Assembly (NCBI RefSeq): GCF_002234595.1
Contig: NZ_NMUL01000077.1
Span: forward strand, 1 to 64,000
Direction of reading: 5' to 3'
DNA: 64,000 nucleotides
Source: Amycolatopsis vastitatis
GTDB lineage: Bacteria > Actinomycetota > Actinomycetes > Mycobacteriales > Pseudonocardiaceae
This document shows, one piece after another, positions 1 through 8,265 of this stretch. Within the stretch, counting starts at the first letter, position 1. Every line of letters starts with the position of its first letter. The notes under the pieces were generated by a model. The model saw nothing but the letters and a program-made list of their open reading frames with translations. It had not been told where the DNA came from and did not search any database. A program made the translations under genes and the position numbers.

Positions 1-195
1 AAGAGCTCGCAGGCCCCGCAGAAGCGGACCCAGCACGGTGCCGTCGTCAAGGGTGCCGACACCGACTGGCAGCCGAGGAATGTCGTCACTGGTGCGTGCC
101 GTAGCGGCCGCTACGGCCCTGCCGATTGCTTCCTCGGTGGCGAGCGCCAGACCGGGGATGCGCCGGGGGAGTTGGTGGTCGTTGATGGTGCTCAC
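1..195 (-). CDS. Partial hypothetical protein, runs off the window start
   Basis: About 65 codons are visible, reading from a GTG at 193-195 towards position 1 with no stop, so the C-terminus lies outside the window. A GAGG stretch sits about six bases before the GTG. The peptide begins VSTINDHQLPRRIPGLALAT and is Ala/Arg/Asp-rich with no transmembrane segment. I recognise no family. It follows the end of the GNAT-type ORF by 7 bases, so it is probably the next gene in the same minus-strand operon. Confidence 0.45.
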   Translation of the reverse strand, partial: MSTINDHQLPRRIPGLALATEEAIGRAVAAATARTSDDIPRLPVGVGTLDDGTVLGPLLRGLRAL

Positions 196-202
196 GGGTG
201 CC

Positions 203-331
203 TCAAACGGTGATCTCGTTGAACAGGTTGATGGCCAGCAACAGCAGGAGAGTGACGCTGCCGGCGGCGATCGTGAGGAACGCGGCCCCGAGGACCAGCA
301 GCCGCAGGATGTGCCCGCGCGTCGTGGGCAC
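203..331 (-). CDS. Possible 42-aa single-span membrane peptide
   Basis: A GTG at 329-331 is preceded by GGAG four bases upstream and opens a peptide whose core LGAAFLTIAAGSVTLLLLL is a clear transmembrane helix. It lies in the same frame as the GNAT ORF, so it could be a separate overlapping small gene or simply that ORF's tail. In a second frame a lipoprotein-like signal (hydrophobic run ending in a Cys, about 374-464) also appears and then runs into nonsense. This suggests an old indel in this stretch. Confidence 0.3.
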   Translation of the reverse strand: MPTTRGHILRLLVLGAAFLTIAAGSVTLLLLLAINLFNEITV

Positions 332-1129
332 CGGTCTCCGGCGCGGGGGCGAACGGCTCCTCGTGGCTGCTCCCGCACGCGGTTGTGCCGGTGAGCATGG
401 CGGCGAGCAGCAGCGGCAGCGGGCACCGCTGGGCGCATGTGGCGAAGTGACGGTGGGTGGGCACAGTGGACAGTCCTCACAGTTCGACGAGGCGGGGCTG
501 GCCGGGGCGGCGGGGAGGGCGGCCGGGGGATGGCGGCGCATCGGGAATACGTGGAGGCCATCGCTGCCGGGGATCTCGACGGGCTCGTCGGCCTCGAAGC
601 CATGCCGGACGTAGAGCTGCGCCGCGCGCGGAGCCTGCAGGGCCACCATCGGCCGCACCGGCCGCCGGCGGTCGGCCCAGGAGAGGTAGGAACTCAGCAG
701 ACAGCTCCCGAGTCCGCGGCCCCGCTCGGCGGAGGCCAGCAGGTCGAGGTGGTGATGCGGCATGATGGGGGTCGTGGCCGCGAAGACCTCGTCCAGCGCG
801 CGGAATCGTGGGTAGTACGGGCCGGTGATCGAGCGCAGCGCGGCGTCGTAGCCCGGCGGGTCGACCGGCTCACCGCCAGGGTGGACCGTCCACAACGCGG
901 TGGCGACCAGGCGGCCGGTCTCCCGGATGCCGTACAGCCGCCCGGCGCCGGCGAGCGCGGCCCGGATCACGAAGGCGAACTGCTCGCGCAGGCACCGCTC
1001 CCGCTCGGCGGCGTCGTGGGGCACCAACCACCGGGCGATCGCCAGGTCGACGAACGCGCCCGCTTTGACGGCGCCGGCCTCGACGGTATCGATCGGCCGC
1101 AGGGGCTCGACACGGCTGGGCATGGTCAT
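203..1129 (-). CDS. GNAT-family N-acetyltransferase, with an odd C-terminal extension
   Basis: The first about 205 residues look like a GNAT acetyltransferase. The acetyl-CoA loop RGRGLG is near residues 136-141 and the typical strand YVRHGF near 173-178, following a P-H-H-H-L-D-L-L-A stretch. Known family members acetylate small molecules or protein amines with acetyl-CoA; the substrate here cannot be inferred. The ATG at 1127-1129 overlaps the permease stop by one base (TGATG), so translation is probably coupled. Residues after about 205 are Pro/Ser/Cys-rich and unlike a GNAT, and the last about 40 are a hydrophobic segment. The true gene may be shorter and frameshifted, or the tail may be a separate small gene. 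Confidence 0.7.
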   Translation of the reverse strand: MTMPSRVEPLRPIDTVEAGAVKAGAFVDLAIARWLVPHDAAERERCLREQFAFVIRAALAGAGRLYGIRETGRLVATALWTVHPGGEPVDPPGYDAALRSITGPYYPRFRALDEVFAATTPIMPHHHLDLLASAERGRGLGSCLLSSYLSWADRRRPVRPMVALQAPRAAQLYVRHGFEADEPVEIPGSDGLHVFPMRRHPPAALPAAPASPASSNCEDCPLCPPTVTSPHAPSGARCRCCSPPCSPAQPRAGAATRSRSPPRRRPVPTTRGHILRLLVLGAAFLTIAAGSVTLLLLLAINLFNEITV

Positions 1130-2679
1130 CAACGGTCCCTACCGGCCGGCGCGCTGGAGCAGTCCGGGCGTCGCCGGTGCCACAGCGACCAGCCGACTCC
1201 GACGGCGAACACGACCGAATAGGTCAGCTGCACGGCCAGTGGCAGCGGCGAGTCCGGGCCGACGCCGAGCAACGTGTCGAGATGGACCATCACGACGGCC
1301 GAGATGGCGACGAGCACGATCGTCGCGGGGATCGCGGCGGTCACGGCCCAGCGCCGATGCACCGGACTGAGGTGGCCAGCCGCCCCATTGCGGTCGTCCA
1401 GCCTGGCGGCAGGGGCGCCCACATCGGTGATCTCGGACGCCCCCGGGCGGTGGCGCAGCAGGATGACGGCGGTGGCCAGCGCGGTCAGGGCGAGCAGGGC
1501 CAGGATGCCGACGGCTCCGGCAGTGCCCCCGACATAGAACAGAACGGTGACCGGGTCGGCGCCAAGAATAGAGACCAGGATGATCGCGGCGATCGCGAGG
1601 ACGGTCTGGCTGAGCGAGGCGACGATGGCGCTGCCATGGCGCCGACCGACCCGGCCGAGAAACTTCGGCGCGGCGTGGTCGCGGCCGAGGTACACCGAGT
1701 ACAGCGACGTCGCGCCGTGGAAGCTGATCGCGCCGGCCACCAGGCTGCCCGCAAACAAGACCTGCACGATCGTGGCCGCCAAGTCGCCCAGGTGCGACCG
1801 CGCAGTGTTGACAAAGAGAGCGCCTGGGTCCGCCTGGGCAGCGGTGACGACACCATCGACGCCGAGAGTCACGCTCAACCCGGCCGGGGCGGCGACATAG
1901 AGCACGGTGAGGACCGCGATGGTGGCGACGGTCGCGCGGGACACCCCGCGGTGGCCGTCGCGGGCGTCGCGGGTGTGCACGACGGTCAATTCCGTGCCGA
2001 TGTAGCCCAGGACAGCCAGCGCGAGCTGCGCGCCGACCACCGAGGTGCCCCTGGTCAGCTGATGCAGATCCAGCGCATCCAGCGGGCTGGTACCGGCGGC
2101 CGGGTGGAGCAAGTTGGCAACGGTGACCACGATGATCATGAGCACCTCGCAGGTCACCAAGACCAGGAGGAACTTGGTGCCGACCTCGATCTTGAGCAGG
2201 CCGAGCCACCCCACCAGCAGGACGGCCGGGAGGGCAACGGCCTGCCAGGGCACCGTGACCCCGAGCAGGCTCGACAGCGGCGGCCCGAGGATGGCGCCGA
2301 TAAACCCGTAGAGCCCGACAGTGAGGGCCGTGTAGGCGGCCACGGCGACCCAGCCAGCACCGACGCCCATCGGCCGGCCCAGGCCACGGCGGGCCAAATG
2401 GTAGAACGCGCCACTGGCGGTGTCGGCCGGGACCAGCCGGGATGCGGCCAGGTAACCGACGCAGAACAGCCGATACACCAACGCGATCACGACGAACAGG
2501 AGCGGGAAGTTCGAGCCAGTCTTCGCGACGGCGACCGTCACCACTCCAGCGACCACGGTGGTAGGGGTCGCAGCGGCCACCGTCCGACCGGTGATCGAAC
2601 CGGTAGACAGCTGGCCGGCCGCGAGCGCGCGGTCGAGGCGTCTCGCGGGCGCGGAAGCGCGGCGACGCAGATCAGGCAT
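1129..2679 (-). CDS. APC-superfamily amino acid/polyamine permease-like protein
   Basis: About 516 residues with roughly twelve hydrophobic spans beginning near residue 40. Gly-rich early spans such as GLYGFIGAILG and the overall layout resemble the APC family of H+-coupled amino acid transporters; the substrate is unknown. The start is set by AAGGAG seven bases before the ATG at 2677-2679. The first about 34 residues (LDRALAAGQL..SITGR) are not typical of a permease and repeat the N-terminus of the upstream GPP34-like copy. The frame is open upstream and joins the frameshifted GPP34 copy into a 749-codon reading frame, which I treat as an artefact. It is followed directly by the GNAT gene. 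Confidence 0.75.
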   Translation of the reverse strand: MPDLRRRASAPARRLDRALAAGQLSTGSITGRTVAAATPTTVVAGVVTVAVAKTGSNFPLLFVVIALVYRLFCVGYLAASRLVPADTASGAFYHLARRGLGRPMGVGAGWVAVAAYTALTVGLYGFIGAILGPPLSSLLGVTVPWQAVALPAVLLVGWLGLLKIEVGTKFLLVLVTCEVLMIIVVTVANLLHPAAGTSPLDALDLHQLTRGTSVVGAQLALAVLGYIGTELTVVHTRDARDGHRGVSRATVATIAVLTVLYVAAPAGLSVTLGVDGVVTAAQADPGALFVNTARSHLGDLAATIVQVLFAGSLVAGAISFHGATSLYSVYLGRDHAAPKFLGRVGRRHGSAIVASLSQTVLAIAAIILVSILGADPVTVLFYVGGTAGAVGILALLALTALATAVILLRHRPGASEITDVGAPAARLDDRNGAAGHLSPVHRRWAVTAAIPATIVLVAISAVVMVHLDTLLGVGPDSPLPLAVQLTYSVVFAVGVGWSLWHRRRPDCSSAPAGRDR

Positions 2680-2692
2680 GAGAAGACTCCTT
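2590..2692 (-). repeat. Duplicated ribosome-binding and leader segment, second copy at about 3289-3391
   Basis: The start region of the permease and that of the second GPP34-like copy match each other. Both carry (A/G)AGGAGTC, a short spacer, ATGCC, and then encode LDxALAAGxLxxxSITGR. The pattern implies a tandem duplication that copied a 5' gene end together with its ribosome-binding site. Confidence 0.6.
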
Positions 2693-2740
2693 GCACGCAA
2701 CAGAGGCGGACCAGATGGGCCGCGAAGGGAACGTGGGCAG

Positions 2741-3378
2741 CTACAGCGGAGTGGCCACGCGGGCGAGGACATAGGCAAGCGCGTCGAACAGCGGATCCAG
2801 CTCCGTCGGGAACTCCGCGATGTCCAGCCGCAGCTCGATCTCACGTCTAATTCGAGATCACGGGCGTCGAGGCGAAGTTCTTTCAACCCGCGCCACAGGA
2901 CGACGGCGGCAGTGGGCGGTTCGTCCGCAGTGCCGTGCACTTCCAGGTACCGGCGGGTCCACCGGATAGCCCGGGGATCGTTCAGGACGTACCGGGTTCG
3001 CCGCCGTTTCCGTTCCGCCTGGGCGGCTCCGTCTTGGGTCAGGCGCTGCCAGACCAGCGTGGTCGATAGGCTGTTGAGGGCGAGAAAGTCGAGCCACTTC
3101 ACCGCTGGTTCGGCGTAGGGCACGGAGTGCAGGTTGCCGAGGATGTCGACCAGCGCGCTGTCGTCGGTCGATGCTGAGTTTGCCGGATAGATCCGGTCGT
3201 GGCTGAGGCGAATCTGACCTTGGAGGTGCAGTTCGGCCAGCAGCATGCACCCGAGGACGTGGGCGTCGCCGACGACCCGGCCGGTGATGGATCGCGCCGC
3301 CAGGTTGCCGGCTGCGAGCGCAGCATCGAGACCTGTCGTGGGCTGGATTGAACTGCGACGACTTAAGCGCAGGGGCAT
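2741..3378 (-). pseudogene. GPP34/GOLPH3-like gene, second copy, frameshifted
   Basis: This is a paralogue of the intact gene just upstream: GCMLLAELH, IYPA, KWLDFLA and AAVVLWRGLKELRLD all recur. Near 2845 one base appears to be missing. After LELDV the matching sequence continues in another frame as EIELRLDIAEFPTELDPLFD and reaches a TAG at 2741-2743, exactly paralleling the end of the intact copy (LFDALSHALARLATPL). In the original frame the ORF reads through nonsense into the permease. It also lacks the long Pro/Gln-rich N-terminus of the other copy. Either it is a decayed duplicate or the base is a sequencing error. Confidence 0.75.
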
Positions 3379-3414
3379 GAATCGACTCCTCGTGGGGATG
3401 AGGAACGGGCTGGA

Positions 3415-4449
3415 TTACAGCGGGGTGGCCAGGCGTGCCAAGGCGTGGCTGAGCGCGTCGAACAGCGGTGTCAGGTCAGGCGGAAACGGCGCCGCTTCCA
3501 GCCGGGGCCTGAGCGCGGGCTTCATCTCGAGCGCCCGGTCGTCGATGCGCAGTTCCCGTAGGCCGCGCCACAGGACCACGGCGGCGTCGGGGACTTCAGC
3601 ATCTTCGGTGACATGTTCCTCGAAGTGCTGGCGTGCCCAGGCGGTTGCGAGGAATGCGGTTAGGGCACGTCGCGGGCGACGTCGTAGCCACTGCTTCTGT
3701 TCCGGCTCGGCGACGCCGGCGATCACCAGACGCTGCCAGGCCCGCTCGGTAGCGCGGTGGTCCCGCGCGAGGAAGTCGAGCCATTTCCCGGCTGGCTGGG
3801 CGTATCGCTCTGCCTGGAGGTCGCTGAGCACGGCCGCGAGCGCGCCGTCGCAGTTGGTCGCCCTTCGGGCGGGGTAGATTCGCCCGTCTCGGCCAATGTC
3901 GATCTGCTGCTGCTGGTGCAGCTCGGCGAGCAGCATGCAGCCGACGATGTAGGCGACGCGGTCTTCGTCGTGGACCAGGGGCCGATGCATATCCCGGCAG
4001 AACATCGCCGTCAGCACGAGGTCGGCCAGCTTGTCGGAGCCGCGGTACCGCGTCACGGTGCGTCTCGGCGGTGACGGGCAGGTGCCTCGATTGGTCTGCG
4101 GCTGCGCCGACGTGTTGGCGGCGCGGTGGGACGACGCTGCCTGAGGAATGGGTGCAAGTGGCACCGGCGGTTGCCATGACGCTGTTGCCTGTCGTGCTGG
4201 AGACGCGACCGGATGGGGGAGCTGCCGCCGGGACCGTTGATCGGGCACCGCAGGTATCGGAAGTACTTCGGTGATGGCTTCGGCCAGCGCGAGGTCTGCA
4301 GGTGAGGGCCTTGTTTTGTGTTCCGGTCGCTTTGTGCCCTGGCCTAGCCGCCAGTCCCTTCGAGTGTCGGCGCGGCTCGGTACCTCGGTAGTGGATCCCG
4401 TTGGGGCAGCGACGGGCTGGCGTTGGGGAAGTTGGTTGTTAGCGTTCAC
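3415..4449 (-). CDS. GPP34 (GOLPH3/Vps74-like) domain protein
   Basis: 344 residues. The first about 140 are Pro/Gln/Ala/Ser-rich and probably disordered. The rest matches the GPP34 fold of actinomycete proteins: RVAYIVGCMLLAELHQQQQI, KWLDFLARDHRAT, then AAVVLWRGLRELRI near the C-terminus. The eukaryotic homologue binds phosphatidylinositol-4-phosphate at the Golgi; the bacterial role is not established. The GTG start overlaps the end of the nuclease gene by 11 bases, which suggests coupling. It is followed by its own frameshifted duplicate. Confidence 0.72.
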   Translation of the reverse strand: MNANNQLPQRQPVAAPTGSTTEVPSRADTRRDWRLGQGTKRPEHKTRPSPADLALAEAITEVLPIPAVPDQRSRRQLPHPVASPARQATASWQPPVPLAPIPQAASSHRAANTSAQPQTNRGTCPSPPRRTVTRYRGSDKLADLVLTAMFCRDMHRPLVHDEDRVAYIVGCMLLAELHQQQQIDIGRDGRIYPARRATNCDGALAAVLSDLQAERYAQPAGKWLDFLARDHRATERAWQRLVIAGVAEPEQKQWLRRRPRRALTAFLATAWARQHFEEHVTEDAEVPDAAVVLWRGLRELRIDDRALEMKPALRPRLEAAPFPPDLTPLFDALSHALARLATPL

Positions 4450-5191
4450 CGGGGCCTCGTGGGGTGAGTTGGCTCAAGCGGCGTGGTGGCCGCCGGCCGC
4501 GGTGGGCAGGTGGTAGGTGTCGCGCGCGTCGGCCGACGTTGCGCGGGGTGAATCTGGGTCGTTCGCTGGTGCGGCACCGAGCCCGGGTGGCGCGGTGCCA
4601 TGGAGGTGGGCCGGTTCGGGTGGCCCAGGCGGTGAAGGCTGTCGCGTCGACGAGCCGGATGCCGGCGAGGAGCGCGTAGTCGCGGGCTGCTTTCGTGAAC
4701 GTCGACGTGGTCACCACGGCGGCGATGTCGGCGCGGTGAACGGTGAAGCACGTGCCGCCGAAGCGCTGCAGGTCCGGGCTGGTGACTTTGTTTGTGGTTG
4801 CGTACCGCTTTGCCTGGAGAACGACCTTGGCTCCGTCGGGGGAGTAACCGATGACGTCGGCACCGAGGTCGCCGGACCGGCCGGTGACGTAGACGGCGCG
4901 GCAGCCGTCGCGGACGCACAGGAAGGCCAGCGCGTTCTCGAACTCGGCCGGATCCATCGTGCGGTAGCGGCCGGCCTCTGCGGCTTGCATCAGCTGTCTG
5001 TGGCGTGTCCGCCGCCTGAGCTTCCACCGCACCAGGAGTCCGGAGAGGACGGTGCAGGCCAGCAACGAACCCGCGACCGCCGAGGTTGCGGGATGGCCAG
5101 CGACCCACAGGCCGACGGCACGCAAGGCCAGGGCCGTCAATACCAAAAGGAGCACCCGGCCGCGTCGGCGGTTCCTCGCCTTCCTAGCCAT
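4439..5191 (-). CDS. Membrane-anchored Mrr-like restriction endonuclease domain protein
   Basis: 250 residues. Two hydrophobic segments lie at about 12-30 and 38-53, followed by a basic linker. From about 75 to 190 there is an Mrr_cat-type nuclease domain: EFENALAFLC, then SGDLGADVIGYSPDG and VVLQAKRY, giving the D...(Q/E)xK catalytic motif. Membrane-anchored proteins of this type are common in actinomycetes. Known relatives cleave modified or foreign DNA, but no restriction partner is present. The C-terminal 50 residues are Arg/Pro-rich and less convincing. Confidence 0.75.
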   Translation of the reverse strand: MARKARNRRRGRVLLLVLTALALRAVGLWVAGHPATSAVAGSLLACTVLSGLLVRWKLRRRTRHRQLMQAAEAGRYRTMDPAEFENALAFLCVRDGCRAVYVTGRSGDLGADVIGYSPDGAKVVLQAKRYATTNKVTSPDLQRFGGTCFTVHRADIAAVVTTSTFTKAARDYALLAGIRLVDATAFTAWATRTGPPPWHRATRARCRTSERPRFTPRNVGRRARHLPPAHRGRRPPRRLSQLTPRGPGER

Positions 5192-5312
5192 ACAGCCGTC
5201 CTTTCCTCGCTGTCACAAGAGGGGGTCGGGACCCGTCACGCCGTCACGTGCCTGAGACGGGCGATCGGTCCTTCGACCTGCGGAAATGCGTCGTGTGACG
5301 GGTGTGACGCCG

Positions 5313-5957
5313 TTACGGGCGAGTCTCTGCGGGCCCTGTCGGCGGGCCTGGGGAAGCGGGCGGTGAGTCGCGCCGCGCCCTGTCACGCTGTCCCGCGACC
5401 AGTTCGGCAGCAGCGGCCGCGATCCCTTGCAGCGCGATGATGTGCGCCATGAGCCGGGCCAGGCCCAGCGTCGTGAGCCGAAGCTCGTCCTGGCCGCGTG
5501 AGTGCAGGTAGCCCGACGCGCGGAGGAACTGGAGATGGAGGTCGAGATCCGGGCCGGGGAGCCCGAGCGAGGTCTGGATCTCGCGCAATCGGTGCCAGTC
5601 CGTGTCCGCCAGGAGGCAGGCGACGAACAGGCGAACCGGCTGCAGGAGCACCGGGTCGAGATCGCTCCGCGGCGCTCCGGAGATTGATGCGGTCATCGCT
5701 TCGCCGCCGCTTTCCGGCCGAATGCGGGCAGCCTGCGGGAACGCGGGCGGCGGGGAAAGTCGCAGGCACGATTCGCAGGGCATCCCGCTGAGACCGTCCA
5801 GGAGTTCCAGTTGCCCCTGGGTGAACTCGATGCCGCACAGCGCCGTCAAACTTTCCGGCACGACGTGCTCGGCCCGAATCTCGAACAAGTGCGCCAGCCG
5901 GCGTGTTTCCCCGACGACGCCACGCCGTGGGCGCGCGATCACCAGGTGAACGGTCAT
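5313..5957 (-). CDS. Small Cys-containing and winged-helix domain protein
   Basis: 214 residues from the ATG at 5955-5957, which overlaps the previous stop (ATGA). The first about 85 residues carry CGIEF...PCESCLRLS, a putative zinc site found in small proteins of actinomycete mobile elements. From about 100 on, LREIQTSLGLPGPDLDLHLQ and LRLTTLGLARLMAHI resemble a MarR/PadR-like winged helix. An internal ATG at about residue 92 could mark a second, separate gene in the same frame. Probably a DNA-binding accessory protein of the conjugative element. Confidence 0.55.
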   Translation of the reverse strand: MTVHLVIARPRRGVVGETRRLAHLFEIRAEHVVPESLTALCGIEFTQGQLELLDGLSGMPCESCLRLSPPPAFPQAARIRPESGGEAMTASISGAPRSDLDPVLLQPVRLFVACLLADTDWHRLREIQTSLGLPGPDLDLHLQFLRASGYLHSRGQDELRLTTLGLARLMAHIIALQGIAAAAAELVAGQRDRARRDSPPASPGPPTGPAETRP

Positions 5958-6301
5958 CGCCGCCCCCGGAGCGCGTGTCGACCGGTGTTGTCCCAGCCCG
6001 GCGGGCGGCGGATCAGCCGACGCCACAGCCCGCGGCCGTGCCGTCGAGGCGGGGCGGGGCGACGAGTAGGCAGCTCCAGCGCGGCCAGGTAACCATGGCA
6101 CCGCCCGCACGGCCGCGCGGGCGACGTCAACGTCGATGCGACCTCGACGACGTGCCCGCACACTGCTGGATACCGACCGCACCCCGCCTTCATCCCGGTC
6201 AGAAACTGCTCGTCGGTCACCGCATAGTCGCGCCGGTCGTGCGCACATCGATGCCAGCTCCCGTAGAGCTCCGCCACTTTTCCCGGCCGCTCGTAGCTCA
6301 C
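5954..6301 (-). CDS. Small Cys-containing hypothetical protein of the mobile element
   Basis: 115 residues from a GTG at 6299-6301 placed 7 bases after an AAGGG site; an earlier in-frame TTG lies six bases upstream. It contains EQFLTGMKAGCGRYPAVCGH and later RPCGRCHGYL, so several Cys/His residues could bind zinc. I know similar unnamed proteins in actinomycete conjugative elements but no function. Its stop overlaps the next start (ATGA). It diverges from the HTH-TPR regulator at 6494. Confidence 0.55.
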   Translation of the reverse strand: MSYERPGKVAELYGSWHRCAHDRRDYAVTDEQFLTGMKAGCGRYPAVCGHVVEVASTLTSPARPCGRCHGYLAALELPTRRPAPPRRHGRGLWRRLIRRPPGWDNTGRHALRGRR

Positions 6302-6401
6302 TTGCAAACCCTTCGCCGCGTTACGTGCCGGCCTCGTCGGACACGACGGGAAGGCCGCCGAGCGCCCGCTGCCTGACCAACAACAACAGGAGTAAGATCT
6401 G

Positions 6402-6434
6402 AAATCAGCCTGACTTATAAGCTCATATCAGCGA
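6402..6434 (+). promoter_or_regulatory. 33-bp repeated promoter/operator element, copy 1
   Basis: The 33 bases starting AAATCAGC and ending ATATCAGCGA match the element at 10048-10080 at 26 positions. The middle holds TG, TT and AGCT at the same spacing. It lies 60 bases before the HTH-TPR regulator gene. The ATCAGC half-site occurs twice, near each end. A shared operator or promoter for the element's regulator and transfer operon is the simplest reading. Confidence 0.6.
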
Positions 6435-6493
6435 CAGGTCAGGAAAGGGACATGGCAGGGACATGCCGAGCTGTGTGAGCGAAAGGCGGAACG

Positions 6494-7663
6494 ATGGCTG
6501 AGGATCTCGGCAAGGCTCCGCCGCGCACCGTGCTCGAGGTGAGAATTCGCGAGCGGCGGCAAACTCTCGCCGAGTTCGTGAACGCTGCGGAAGAGTTCGC
6601 GCGAAGCTTCGGTGAGCCAGGCACTCTCAGTGAACGGCACCTGAAACGGCTGATCGCAGGTCGCAGGCCGGATGGTGAGCCGGTCGGCCGGCCACGCCCG
6701 GCCACCGCGCGGTTGCTCGAGCGCATGTTCGGTCTGACGATCGATGAACTGCTCGGGCCGCCGGATACCGTCCAGCCGGAGGCGTCGACTCAAGACGACC
6801 TGCGCCAACGGCTCAGTGCGGCCCGCCGGGTGAACGCCGATGTGCTCGTCCTGCTTCACACGCAGCTCGCGACGGTTCGCAGGCTTGACCGGCAGTTAGG
6901 GGCGGCCATGGCGCAGGACGAAGTGTCGACCAAAATCAGGCAGCTGACCCGGCTGCGGTCGCACAGTCTGACCCCATCCGTCCGCGGTCAGCTCGCGGCG
7001 TTGCTCGCCGAGTTCGGGACCTTGGCCGGCTGGCAAGCGTTGGACATGGGGTCGGTGGCTGACTCGTGGCAGCGCTATGAGCAGGCGAAGGCGGCGGCAT
7101 CCGAGTCTGACGACGTCGCGTTCGAGGTGCATTGCGCGGCTGAGCAGGCATTCGTGCTGATAGAGGTGCATGAGACCGCCTCGGCCGTCGAACTTCTTGC
7201 AGCAACCGAGCGCCGCGCGCAGCGCACCACCGGCCGGTTGCTCCGCGCTTGGCTCGCGGCCGCCAACGGAGAGGCGCTCGCAGCCGACGGCAGGCGCTCG
7301 GACAGCTTGCGCGCCTTCGATCGCGCCGCCGGGTTGCTGCCGGCCGACGCGTCGACGGCGGACGGCCCCTACGTCGTGCTCGACCCCGTGCACCTCGCTC
7401 GGTGGCGCGGGCACGCGCTCGCCCGGATCGGCGAACCGGAAGCAGTCGACGTTCTCTCCTCCGCGCTCAGCCGGCTTGATCCGTCCTTCGCCCGTGCCGA
7501 GACCGCGTTGCGAGTCGACCTTGCCACAGCGTTCTCGACCATGGGCGAGCGTGAACACGCCCGCGCTCACGCGACACGCGCACGTGCACTGGCTGCAGAC
7601 ATCGGGTCGGCTCGGCAACAACGCCGCATCGCGCGCCTCGATTCCGCTCTCGCGTCGCGATAG
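6494..7663 (+). CDS. HTH/TPR-type transcriptional regulator of the conjugative element
   Basis: 389 residues. The N-terminal about 90 hold a degenerate HTH region with LSERHLKRLIAGRR followed by PATARLLERMFGLTIDELLG, as in actinomycete XRE/TPR proteins. The remainder is all-helical with TPR-like pairs (LAGWQALDMGSVADSWQRYE, EQAFVLIEV, RAWLAAANGEALAADG, LARWRGHALARIGEPEAV). It resembles the regulator on the other side of the Nudix gene, so the two are probably paralogues with opposite orientation. Peptide or small-molecule sensing through the TPRs is inferred. Confidence 0.7.
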   Translation: MAEDLGKAPPRTVLEVRIRERRQTLAEFVNAAEEFARSFGEPGTLSERHLKRLIAGRRPDGEPVGRPRPATARLLERMFGLTIDELLGPPDTVQPEASTQDDLRQRLSAARRVNADVLVLLHTQLATVRRLDRQLGAAMAQDEVSTKIRQLTRLRSHSLTPSVRGQLAALLAEFGTLAGWQALDMGSVADSWQRYEQAKAAASESDDVAFEVHCAAEQAFVLIEVHETASAVELLAATERRAQRTTGRLLRAWLAAANGEALAADGRRSDSLRAFDRAAGLLPADASTADGPYVVLDPVHLARWRGHALARIGEPEAVDVLSSALSRLDPSFARAETALRVDLATAFSTMGEREHARAHATRARALAADIGSARQQRRIARLDSALASR

Positions 7664-7716
7664 CTCCGGTCGCCCGCTACCGTCGAGCACGCTGGTCGGC
7701 CCGTAGGCTGCCGTTC

Positions 7717-8265
7717 GTGGCTGACGAACATGGGGCGTGGAAGACGTTCGGCGAACGGCTCGTCTACGACAACCGATGGGTCAAGGTCGGGCTCACCGAC
7801 GTGGAGGCACCGAACGGCGAACGGTGGGACTACCACGTCGTTCACCTCGCGCGGATCGCCATCGCGATGATCGTGAACGAGCAAGAGGAAGCGCTTATGC
7901 TCTGGCGCTACCGCTTCGCCACCGAGCAGTGGGGATACGAACTACTCGGTGGGATGGTCGACGAAGGTGACGACTCGGCCGGCACGGCGGCAAGGGAAGC
8001 CGCCGAGGAGAGCGGCTGGCAGCCGATAGGCGAACCGGAGCACCTCGTCAGCTTCGAGCCGCTACCCGGACAAGTCACCGCGCCGGTCGACGTATACCTG
8101 TGGCGTTCGGCCAAGCACATCGGCGACCCGACCGACACCGAAGAAGTCGGCCGCATCGAGTGGGTGCCGCTTTCCCGCGTGAACGAACTGGCCCAGCGAC
8201 AGGAACTGCTCGGGGCGGGCACCCTTGTGTCCCTGCTGTACTACCTGAACTCACGTCGGGTGTGA
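7717..8265 (+). CDS. Nudix hydrolase, Pif-like
   Basis: 182 residues, GTG start. The Nudix box lies around residues 79-102 and reads GMVDEGDD then REAAEESGW; it keeps the catalytic REAxEE core, with Asp in place of the first Glu. The flanking ALMLWRYRFATEQWGYELLGG strand matches ADP-ribose pyrophosphatase-type members. Nudix proteins occur in actinomycete conjugative elements; in pSAM2 the Nudix protein Pif blocks redundant transfer. By position that role is plausible here. The gene ends tail-to-tail with the next regulator, overlapping 15 bases. Confidence 0.8.
   Translation: MADEHGAWKTFGERLVYDNRWVKVGLTDVEAPNGERWDYHVVHLARIAIAMIVNEQEEALMLWRYRFATEQWGYELLGGMVDEGDDSAGTAAREAAEESGWQPIGEPEHLVSFEPLPGQVTAPVDVYLWRSAKHIGDPTDTEEVGRIEWVPLSRVNELAQRQELLGAGTLVSLLYYLNSRRV

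Noticed and set aside
1177..2850. 557-codon open frame on the plus strand
   Set aside because: It lies antisense to the permease and GPP34 copy, has extreme His/Arg/Gly composition and no domain; a GC-rich shadow.
1129..3378. A single 749-residue GPP34-permease fusion protein
   Set aside because: The join is explained by a one-base loss in the GPP34 copy; the permease has its own ribosome-binding site and ATG.
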